A DNA stretch of 64,000 nt from Deltaproteobacteria bacterium. Its GTDB lineage: Bacteria; Desulfobacterota; Binatia; DP-6. The position numbers were made by a program, and so were the translations under genes. The notes below the pieces were generated by a model. That model was not told the origin of the DNA and did not search any database. It saw only the letters and a list, made by a program, of their open reading frames with translations. Shown one piece after another: positions 25,519 through 32,438 of this stretch; the stretch's first letter is position 1, and each line of letters opens with the position of its first letter. The stretch spans positions 21,497-85,496 of the forward strand of contig VBKF01000137.1 in assembly GCA_005888095.1 (NCBI GenBank). The letters are read 5' to 3'.

Positions 25519-26544
25519 ATGACGGGCGGTACGGCCGTCGTTTCAGACGCCCGTATGCTGGCGCACGACCCGGGTCGCAGCCATCCCGAGCGCGCCGACC
25601 GTCTGCGAGTGCTCCTCGATCACCTCGAGGACGCACCGGGACTCGTCCGGCTTCACCCGCGCCTCGCGACCGAGGACGAGCTCGCGCTCGTCCACACGCG
25701 CGCACACATCGAACGCGTCGCGCGCACGGCCGGAAGGCCGCGCGTCGTCTTCGACCCGGACACGAGCGCGTCCGCCGACTCCTACGAGGCGGCGCGGCTC
25801 GCCGCCGGCAGCCTGCTCGTCGGCTGCGAGGCGATTCTCGCGGGCGAGGTCGCGAACGCCTTCGCGCTCGTGCGTCCCCCGGGCCATCACGCCGAGCGGG
25901 AGCGCGCCATGGGGTTCTGCCTCTTCAACAACGTGGCGGTGGCGGCGGCGTTCCTCGGCACCAAGGGCATCCGCCGGGTCGCGATCATCGACTGGGATCT
26001 GCACCACGGCAACGGCACGCAGCACCTCTTCGAGGAAGACCCCGACGTGCTGTACGTGTCGACGCACCAGTATCCCTACTACCCCGGCACGGGCGGGGCG
26101 GAGGAGGTCGGGCAGGGCGCCGGCGCCGGGCGGACGCTCAACCTGCCGTTTCCCGCCGGCTTCGGCGACGCGGAGTACGCCGAGGCCTTTCGCGAGGTCG
26201 TGCTGCCCGTCTGCCGCCAGTTCGCACCCGAGTTCGTCCTGGTGTCGGCCGGTTTCGACTGCGATCATCGCGACCCGCTCGGTGCCATGGCGGTCACACC
26301 CGCCGGGTTCACCGCCATGGCACAGGCATGCACCCAGCTGGCGGGGGAGAGCGCCGGGGGGCGGATCGCGGCCGCGCTCGAGGGGGGATACGACCTCCGC
26401 GCCCTCGTCGAGGGGGTCGACGCCGTCCTCGCCGCGATGCGCGGGACGGGCGGCTCTGCGCCGCCGGCGACGGGCGAGGCGCGCCGCGTCCAGGCGGTGC
26501 TGGCCCGCGTGCGGGCTGCCCACGCGGCCTACTGGCGGCTCTGA
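25519..26544 (+). CDS. Histone-deacetylase-family hydrolase (acetoin/polyamine type)
   Basis: The 341-residue protein starts at ATG 25519. It carries the histidine pair in RPPGHH (residues 123-124), the zinc ligands in DWDLHHGNGTQ (aspartate 160, histidine 162) and the aspartate of SAGFDCDHRDPLG, so the metal-dependent deacetylase site is intact. Bacterial relatives act on acetylpolyamines or acetylated small molecules. It converges on the PBP1A gene and is transcribed alone. The substrate cannot be told from sequence. Confidence 0.92.
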   Translation: MTGGTAVVSDARMLAHDPGRSHPERADRLRVLLDHLEDAPGLVRLHPRLATEDELALVHTRAHIERVARTAGRPRVVFDPDTSASADSYEAARLAAGSLLVGCEAILAGEVANAFALVRPPGHHAERERAMGFCLFNNVAVAAAFLGTKGIRRVAIIDWDLHHGNGTQHLFEEDPDVLYVSTHQYPYYPGTGGAEEVGQGAGAGRTLNLPFPAGFGDAEYAEAFREVVLPVCRQFAPEFVLVSAGFDCDHRDPLGAMAVTPAGFTAMAQACTQLAGESAGGRIAAALEGGYDLRALVEGVDAVLAAMRGTGGSAPPATGEARRVQAVLARVRAAHAAYWRL

Positions 26545-26563
26545 GCGGTTTCGCCGGGCGCCG

Positions 26564-28879
26564 TCAGTCCGTGTCGGCGGGCGGCGCCTCGGCGGGCGCG
26601 GCCGCCGGCTCGATGGCCTCGGGGGCGCTCGCATAGCGCGTCGGCTCGGTGCCGCTGACGAAGACCTCGAGCTCGGCCTCGCCGCCCGGCACCGCGCGCA
26701 GGCCGGAGGCCGGGTCGATCTGGGCGAACGTCACCCCGTCCGGCACCGGGAAGTCGACGACCGGCCGGTCGCCGAGCGCCTGCTTCATGAACTCCGTCCA
26801 GATGGGCGCCGCGGCGTGGCCGCCCGTCTCGTGGGCGCCGAGCGAGCGCTCCGAGTCGAAGCCGACCCAGACGCCCGCAAGGAGATCGGGAGTGAAGCCG
26901 ATGAACCAGGCATCGTGGGTGTCGTTGGTCGTGCCCGTCTTGCCCGCGACCGGCCGCCCCAGCTCCGCGGCCTTGCGGCCGGTCCCGTGCTTGACCACCG
27001 ACTCCATCATGTTGGTGACGACGTAGGCGGTGGCCGGACTCATCACCGGCTCGAAGTGCGGCCGCGTGTGTCCGAACTCGAGCGGGTTCGCCTCGCTGTC
27101 GGTGACGCGGGTGATGAAGATCGGATCGAAGCGCTTGCCGAGCGTGGCGAAGACGCCGTAGGCCCGGACGAGCTCGAGGGGGGTCAACTCGGCGCTGCCG
27201 AGGGCGAGCGACAGGTTCCGCGGCAACGTGGCCTCGAGCCCGAAGCGGCCGAGTGACTTGCGCACGTAGTCGATGCCCATGGCGTCGACCAGCCGCACCG
27301 TCACGCTGTTCAACGAGCGGGCGAGGGCCTGGCGCAGGGGAGTCGGGCCGAAGTATTTACCCTCGTAGTTGCGCGGCATCCACGGCGGCTGATTCCCGTT
27401 CGGCAGCTCGATGGGGGCGTCGAGGACGATCGAGGCCGGCGTGTAGCCGTGCTCGATCGCCGCGGCGTAGATGAGCGGCTTGAAGCTCGAGCCCGGCTGG
27501 CGGTGCGCCTGGACCGCCCGGTTGAACTGGCTCCGGTTGAAGTCGTAGCCGCCGACCATCGCCTTCACCTCACCGGTGTACGGGTCGAAGGCGACGAGCG
27601 CGCCCTCGACCTGCGGCTCCTGATCGAGCGCGAAGCGCGCCGTCCCGTCCCCGGCGCGGCCCGCCTGCGTGACCGAGATGACGTCGCCCGCCCGGAAGCT
27701 CCCCGGTGCGACGCGCGTCTTGCCCCACACGAGCGCGTCCGCGGGAAGCGTGCCCCGGTCCCCCGGCGTGTGCACGACCAGGCCGCTCGGACGGACCTCC
27801 GTGACGATCGCGCGCACCGGCCGTCCGGCCTGCGCCGCGCCGCCGGCCGCGAGGTGCGCCAGGAAGGCGTCCCCCTTGCGGGGGTCGAGGTGGCGGATCG
27901 GCCCGCGGAAGCCCTGACGCCGGTCGAGCTCGGTGAGGCCCGCGCGGAGCGCCTCCTCGGCCGCGCGTTGCATGCCGAGGTCGACGGCCGTGTAGACCCG
28001 CAGCCCGAGCTGATAGGGGGCCGTGCCGCCGTAGCGCTCCTCGAGGAGTCGGCGGACGTGCTCGACGTACCAGGGCGCGGCGAGATAGGTGCCGGGACGG
28101 TGCGGCGTGAAGGTGAGCCGCTCCGCGCGGGCGGCGGCGTACTGCTCGGCATTGATGAAGCCCTCGGCGCGCATGCGCTCGAGGACGTAGTGCTGCCGCG
28201 CCAGCGCCTGCTGGGGGTGGCGCTGCGGGTCGTAGCGGCTCGGCGCCTGGGGGAGCCCGGCCAGGAGGGCCGCCTGCGCGATGGTGAGGTCGCCGACGTC
28301 GACGTCGAAGAACGCCCGGGCCGCCGCCGCGACCCCGTAGGCGCCGGCGCCGAAGTAGATCTGATTGAGGTACAGGTAGAGGATGTCGTCCTTCGAGAGC
28401 TTCGCCTCCAGCCGGAACGCCAGGACGAGCTCCTTCACCTTGCGCTCGTAGCTGCGCTCGGGCGACAGGAGGAGCGCCTTCACCACCTGCTGCGTGATCG
28501 TGCTGCCGCCCTGGACCACCTGATGGTGCAGGAGGTTCGCCACGAAGGCGCGGAGAATGCTCAGCGGGTTCACGCCGTGGTGCCGGTAGAAATCGGCGTC
28601 CTCGGCGGCCAGAAAGGCGAGGCGCACGTGCGGCGGGATGGCCGCCAGCGGGACGAGGTAGCGGCGCTCGACGTAGAACTCGCCGATCAACGCCCCGTCG
28701 TCGGCGAAGATGCGGGTGGCGACCGGCGGCTGGTAGCGCAGGAGCTGGTCGACCGGCGGCAGGTCCGTGGTGACCTCCCGGTAGACGACGAATCCCGCGA
28801 CGCCGGCGGCGAGGAGCCCCGCCACCACGCTCCAGGCGAGGATGCGCCGGAGCACGCCCGCCCGCCGTGGTCGTGCCAT
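26564..28879 (-). CDS. mrcA: Penicillin-binding protein 1A (bifunctional peptidoglycan synthase)
   Basis: ATG 28879 gives 771 residues with a membrane anchor at residues 11-33. The GT51 glycosyltransferase domain has the catalytic glutamate in AAEDADFYRHHG (residue 93) and GGSTITQQVVK. The transpeptidase domain has S-S-F-K (serine near 464), SLN in the second motif and KTGT near 647. A proline- and alanine-rich tail follows. It makes glycan strands and crosslinks them on the periplasmic face. An upstream extension is antisense to the divergent small gene and is rejected. Confidence 0.95.
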   Translation of the reverse strand: MARPRRAGVLRRILAWSVVAGLLAAGVAGFVVYREVTTDLPPVDQLLRYQPPVATRIFADDGALIGEFYVERRYLVPLAAIPPHVRLAFLAAEDADFYRHHGVNPLSILRAFVANLLHHQVVQGGSTITQQVVKALLLSPERSYERKVKELVLAFRLEAKLSKDDILYLYLNQIYFGAGAYGVAAAARAFFDVDVGDLTIAQAALLAGLPQAPSRYDPQRHPQQALARQHYVLERMRAEGFINAEQYAAARAERLTFTPHRPGTYLAAPWYVEHVRRLLEERYGGTAPYQLGLRVYTAVDLGMQRAAEEALRAGLTELDRRQGFRGPIRHLDPRKGDAFLAHLAAGGAAQAGRPVRAIVTEVRPSGLVVHTPGDRGTLPADALVWGKTRVAPGSFRAGDVISVTQAGRAGDGTARFALDQEPQVEGALVAFDPYTGEVKAMVGGYDFNRSQFNRAVQAHRQPGSSFKPLIYAAAIEHGYTPASIVLDAPIELPNGNQPPWMPRNYEGKYFGPTPLRQALARSLNSVTVRLVDAMGIDYVRKSLGRFGLEATLPRNLSLALGSAELTPLELVRAYGVFATLGKRFDPIFITRVTDSEANPLEFGHTRPHFEPVMSPATAYVVTNMMESVVKHGTGRKAAELGRPVAGKTGTTNDTHDAWFIGFTPDLLAGVWVGFDSERSLGAHETGGHAAAPIWTEFMKQALGDRPVVDFPVPDGVTFAQIDPASGLRAVPGGEAELEVFVSGTEPTRYASAPEAIEPAAAPAEAPPADTD

Positions 28880-28892
28880 CGTAACCGATCGC

Positions 28893-28921
28893 ACGTTACC
28901 CGGCGCGCCCCGCGGAATCAA
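28893..28921 (-). promoter_or_regulatory. Promoter of PBP1A gene
   Basis: On the minus strand TTGATT (28916-28921), a 17-base spacer and TAACGT (28893-28898) end 13 bases before the ATG. The leader would be about 6 bases. Confidence 0.35.
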
Positions 28922-28937
28922 AGCCGGCGCGGTACGG

Positions 28938-28967
28938 TTGACGGGGGCGCGTCTTTGTCCGTACGGT
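28938..28967 (+). promoter_or_regulatory. Promoter of zinc-ribbon gene, -10 box 9 nt before ATG
   Basis: TTGACG (28938-28943), an 18-base spacer and a poor TACGGT (28962-28967) precede the ATG at 28977. The -35 is good, the -10 weak. Confidence 0.25.
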
Positions 28968-28976
28968 TTGCGTCGG

Positions 28977-29243
28977 ATGGACTCGAGCGCGCCGCCGGCC
29001 CTCCACTGCGCGCGCTGCGGCGCCGCCGTCGACGGCACGCGGCACACGCGGACCGGCTATGTCGTCGGCTACTACCTCCTGCGCACCGGCCGCACGGAAG
29101 ACGCTGCCGTGCGGCGCCGGGACGACGAGGCGCCCATCACGTACCGGCGCGTGCTGGAGCCCGTCGACGTGGTGAGCTGCCCGCGGTGCTTCGGCGAGCC
29201 AGAGGTGCGCCGCCTCTGGCTCGGTTTCGGCGACCAGCCATGA
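28977..29243 (+). CDS. Small zinc-ribbon protein
   Basis: The 88-residue protein carries two C-x-x-C knuckles, at residues 11/14 (LHCARCGAAVDG) and 68/71 (VVSCPRCFGEP), spaced as in a four-cysteine zinc ribbon. It has no signal peptide. Its TGA overlaps the first ATG of the 23-bp repeat unit, so it is probably translated with the MEMO gene after it. It might be a metal chaperone, an RNA-binding subunit or a substrate carrier; function unknown. Confidence 0.7.
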   Translation: MDSSAPPALHCARCGAAVDGTRHTRTGYVVGYYLLRTGRTEDAAVRRRDDEAPITYRRVLEPVDVVSCPRCFGEPEVRRLWLGFGDQP

Positions 29244-29308
29244 GCGTGAGCGAAGGATATCCATGAGCGTGAGCGAAGGATATCCATGAGCGTGAGCGAA
29301 GGATATCA
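29240..29308 (+). repeat. Three tandem 23-bp stop-start units
   Basis: Three copies (29240-29262, 29263-29285, 29286-29308) of a unit starting ATGAGCGTGAGC and containing GAAGGATAT lie between the zinc-ribbon and MEMO genes. Each unit encodes an 8-codon peptide, MSVSEGYP (MSVSEGYQ in the third), whose TGA overlaps the next ATG. Each also carries AAGGA about 5 bases before that ATG, a usable ribosome-binding sequence. The third unit delivers the MEMO start codon. Confidence 0.85.
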
Positions 29309-30178
29309 ATGAGCGACCCGGCGGGACCCCTGCCGCGCGTCAAGGAGCCGCATCTCGCCGGCCGCTGGTACCCCGCGGCTGCGGACGTGCTGGCGGCGTC
29401 GGTGCGTGAGATGCTGGCGAGCGGCGCCCGTCGTCCCCGCACCGACGCCATCCTCGTCCCGCACGCCGCCTACGAGTACTCCGGCCCGACCGCGGCGCGC
29501 GGCTTTGCCGCCGCGGGAACGGGCTGGCGGCGGGCGCTCGTCCTCGCGCCGAGCCACTTCGCCGCGTTTCGCGGCGCCGCAGTCCTGCCCATGACCGCCT
29601 ACCGGACGCCGCTCGGCCTCCTCTCGATCGATCAGGAGGCGCTCGGCGCGCTCACGCGCTGCCCGCTGATCCGTGCCAACCCCGCGGTCTTCGTCCGCGA
29701 GCATGCCGTCGAGATCCAGCTCCCCTGGCTGCAGGTGATAGATCCCGGGACGGCGATCGTGCCCGTGCTGGTCGGACGGCTCGACGCCGGTGACGGCGAG
29801 ACGCTCGCCGGGGCGCTGCGGCCATGGATCGCGCCCGGGACGCTCGTCGTCGTGAGCTCGGACCTCGTGCACTACGGCCGGCGGTTCGACTACCTTCCCG
29901 TGCCGCCGACCGACCGGGCGACGGTCGCCGGCGCCGTCGCCCGGCTCGACGGCGGCGCGCTCGAGCACGTCACCGCCTGCGACATCGAGGGGTTCGGGCG
30001 CTACGTCGAGTCGACGGGGGCGACCATCTGCGGGCGCTACCCGATCGAGGTGCTGCTGCGCGCCCTGCCGGCGGGCAGCCGTGGCGAGGTGCTGGCGCAC
30101 ACGACGTCGCTCGACGCGAGCGACGAGCACGACCACGTGGTCGGCTACGCGGCGGTCGCGTTCACGGCGGGCTCATGA
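29309..30178 (+). CDS. amrB: AmmeMemoRadiSam system protein B (MEMO family)
   Basis: The 289-residue protein has the MEMO1/AmrB core: N-terminal RWYPAAADVL, the active-site region LVPHAAYEYSG, LAPSHFAAF, EHAVEIQLPWLQ, and a serine-rich SSDLVHYG. MEMO proteins occur in archaea, bacteria and humans with AMMECR1 and a radical SAM enzyme; their chemistry is not firmly settled. Here only MEMO is present, between a zinc-ribbon gene and an aminotransferase. The start codon is fused to the repeat unit upstream; the stop overlaps the next unit. Confidence 0.9.
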   Translation: MSDPAGPLPRVKEPHLAGRWYPAAADVLAASVREMLASGARRPRTDAILVPHAAYEYSGPTAARGFAAAGTGWRRALVLAPSHFAAFRGAAVLPMTAYRTPLGLLSIDQEALGALTRCPLIRANPAVFVREHAVEIQLPWLQVIDPGTAIVPVLVGRLDAGDGETLAGALRPWIAPGTLVVVSSDLVHYGRRFDYLPVPPTDRATVAGAVARLDGGALEHVTACDIEGFGRYVESTGATICGRYPIEVLLRALPAGSRGEVLAHTTSLDASDEHDHVVGYAAVAFTAGS

Positions 30179-30197
30179 GCGCGAGCGAAGGATATCG
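30175..30197 (+). repeat. Single 23-bp stop-start unit between MEMO and aminotransferase
   Basis: This fourth copy begins ATGAGCGCGAGC and contains GAAGGATAT. It encodes MSASEGYR with a TGA overlapping the aminotransferase ATG at 30198, and starts with an ATGA shared with the MEMO stop. It differs from the other copies at two or three positions. Confidence 0.85.
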
Positions 30198-31331
30198 ATG
30201 AACGTCCCGTTTCTCGATCTCGCGGCGCAGGACCGGGAGGTCGGCCGCGAAGTCCAGGCGGCGGTGGCCGAGGTGCTCGCCAGCCACGCCTTCGTGCTGG
30301 GACCGCACGTCGAGCGCTTCGAGGCCGCGATGGCGGCGTACTGCGGCGTGCCGCACGCGATCGGCGTCGCGTCGGGCACCGACGCCCTGTTCCTCGCGCT
30401 CGGCGCCCTGGGCGTCGGACCGGGCGTGAGCGTGCTCACGACGCCGTTCAGCTTCTGGGCCACGGCGAGCACGGTCGTCCGCCTGGGGGCCAGGCCGCTC
30501 TTCGCGGACATCGACCCGGCGACCTTCAACCTCGACCCGGCGGCGGCCGAGGCAACGCTCGCGGCGACGCGCGAGCGCGTCGTCGGGCTCTTGCCGGTCC
30601 ATCTCTTCGGGCGGCTCGCCCCGATGCGCGCGCTCGGCGCGCTCGCCGAGCGCCACGGGCTGTGGGTGGTCGAGGACGCGGCGCAGGCGGTCGGGGCGCG
30701 GGCCGACGGCGTCAGGGGAGGGGCGTTCGGTCGCGCGGGCTGTCTCTCGTTCTACCCGACCAAGAACCTGGGCGGTCTGGGCGACGGCGGCATGGTGCTG
30801 ACCGGCGACACCGCGCTGGCGGCGCGCGTGCGTCAGGAGCGACACCAGGGTCACTCGGCGACGCCGTACGTGCACGCGTCGCTCGGCCTCTGCTCCCGGC
30901 TGGACGCGGTGCAGGCGGCGGCCCTCGGCGTCAAGTTGCCCCGCCTGGACGGGTGGAACGCCCGGCGGCGAGCCATCGCCGAGCGTTACGGCAGGCTCTT
31001 CGCGGAGGCGGGGCTCACCGGCCGCCCCGACGCGCCACTCGTCCTTCCCGCGCCGGCGGGGGAGGCGCATGTCTTCCACCAGTACGTCGTGCGGGCGCGC
31101 GACCGCGATGCGCTCCAGGCGCGGCTCGCGACGGTCGGGATCGGGGCGCAGGTCTACTACCCGCTGCCGCTCCACCTGCAGCCGCCGCTCGCCGCGCTCG
31201 GGTTCCGGCGCGGCGCCTTTCCCGAGGCCGAGCGCGCGGCCGCCGAGGTGCTCGCGCTGCCCATCTACCCGGCGCTCGACGACCGGGCGGTCGACACGGT
31301 CGTCGAGGCGGTGGCCGCGTTCTACGGCTGA
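30198..31331 (+). CDS. DegT/DnrJ/EryC1/StrS-family PLP aminotransferase
   Basis: The 377-residue protein starts MNVPFLDLAAQDREVG and has the PLP lysine at residue 189 in SFYPTKNLGGLGDGG, the phosphate-binding ASGTDALFLAL segment and VVEDAAQAVGA. These enzymes transaminate ketosugars for lipopolysaccharide or secondary-metabolite sugars. No sugar-nucleotide genes are adjacent, so the sugar is unknown. It is linked to the MEMO gene by the 23-bp unit. Confidence 0.93.
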   Translation: MNVPFLDLAAQDREVGREVQAAVAEVLASHAFVLGPHVERFEAAMAAYCGVPHAIGVASGTDALFLALGALGVGPGVSVLTTPFSFWATASTVVRLGARPLFADIDPATFNLDPAAAEATLAATRERVVGLLPVHLFGRLAPMRALGALAERHGLWVVEDAAQAVGARADGVRGGAFGRAGCLSFYPTKNLGGLGDGGMVLTGDTALAARVRQERHQGHSATPYVHASLGLCSRLDAVQAAALGVKLPRLDGWNARRRAIAERYGRLFAEAGLTGRPDAPLVLPAPAGEAHVFHQYVVRARDRDALQARLATVGIGAQVYYPLPLHLQPPLAALGFRRGAFPEAERAAAEVLALPIYPALDDRAVDTVVEAVAAFYG

Positions 31332-31358
31332 CGGCGAGCCGGCGGTGAGGCGCGGGGC

Positions 31359-32381
31359 ATGAGCAGTCGATGGCTGGCGGGCGCGGTTGCTCTCGCCCTC
31401 TCGGGCTGCGTCGTGATCGACGCATCCGACAGCGGCGGCCGTCCCGATCCCGTCAGAGTGGGCCAGCCGCTGACCTACACGATCGCGGTGGAGGCCATCA
31501 GCGCCGATACCGGGGTCGTCCTCACCGACATGCCGCCCGCCGAGGCGGCGCCGGTGTCCGCGAGCGCGAGCCAGGGGACGTGCAGCGGCGCGGCCCCCGT
31601 CGTCTGCAACCTCGGCGCGCTCGCTACGGGCAGCCGTGCAACGGTGACCATCGTCGTCGTGCCGACGGTCCCCGGCAAGATCACCAACACCGCCAGCGTG
31701 ACGAGCGATGCGGGCTGCGGCGGGGAAGAGGACGACCGGCCTTGCATGGCGTCCTTCGTGACCGAGGTCGACGACTGCACGCGCGACGCGGAATGTGCGG
31801 ACGGCGACGTCTGCACCGCCGACACCTGCGATGCCGCGACGCACCTCTGCGCGCACGCGCGCGTCATCACCGCGATGTCGGACCCCAGGCTGCGCATCGG
31901 CGGGCTCGACAGCCCGCCGGGCGACGACCGGCTGGCCTTTCGCGGTGCGCTCGCTCTGCCGGCGCCGATCACGCCGCCTCTGGACCCGGTCGCCACCGGC
32001 GTCCGGTTTCTCGTCCGGACGCGTGCCGGCGGGGTGGTCGTGGATGCGGACATCGCGCCCGGGCGGTTCGATCCGCGCGCGCGGGTGGGATGGAAGGTCG
32101 ATCGCCGGGTGCGGCCGACCCGGTGGACGCACGTCGATCGCAGCGCGTCGCCGGCCGGCGGCATCGTCAGGCTGCAGATCCGGGACAGATCCTCGCGGAC
32201 ACCCGGGCTCGTCGGGCTCGTCCTGAGAGCGAGGAAGGGCTCCTACCCGGTGAGCAGCACCGACCCGTCGCTCGACGCCGAGGTCGTGCTCAACCCGACG
32301 CAGGGCCAGTGCGGCAGGGCCGTGTTCCTCGCGCCGAGCTGCCGCTTCAGCTCGAGGGCCAGCGTCCTCGAGTGCCGGTGA
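31359..32381 (+). CDS. Cys-rich lipoprotein with DUF11-like domain
   Basis: The N-terminus MSSRWLAGAVALALSGCVV is a lipoprotein signal with lipobox L-S-G-C, so the mature protein is anchored from cysteine 17. Residues 25-125 resemble the DUF11 beta-sandwich (VGQPLTYTIAVEA, then T-I-V-V-V-P-x-V-P-G-K-I-T-N-T-A-S-V). Residues 137-167 contain a six-cysteine motif (CTRDAECADGDVCTADTC). The rest, to residue 340, is beta-rich and of no known family. The cysteine motif is also found in the large protein at 751-3849. It lies 27 bases after the aminotransferase. Confidence 0.75.
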   Translation: MSSRWLAGAVALALSGCVVIDASDSGGRPDPVRVGQPLTYTIAVEAISADTGVVLTDMPPAEAAPVSASASQGTCSGAAPVVCNLGALATGSRATVTIVVVPTVPGKITNTASVTSDAGCGGEEDDRPCMASFVTEVDDCTRDAECADGDVCTADTCDAATHLCAHARVITAMSDPRLRIGGLDSPPGDDRLAFRGALALPAPITPPLDPVATGVRFLVRTRAGGVVVDADIAPGRFDPRARVGWKVDRRVRPTRWTHVDRSASPAGGIVRLQIRDRSSRTPGLVGLVLRARKGSYPVSSTDPSLDAEVVLNPTQGQCGRAVFLAPSCRFSSRASVLECR

Positions 32382-32398
32382 CGTGACGGCCCCCAGCG

Positions 32399-32427
32399 TT
32401 GTCCCCCGGCGGGGCTCCCGCTAAGAT
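32399..32427 (+). promoter_or_regulatory. Promoter of ptsP, -10 box 11 nt before ATG
   Basis: TTGTCC (32399-32404), a 17-base spacer and TAAGAT (32422-32427) precede the ATG at 32439. The 5' leader would be about 4 bases. Confidence 0.5.
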
Positions 32428-32438
32428 CGGCCGCCCCC

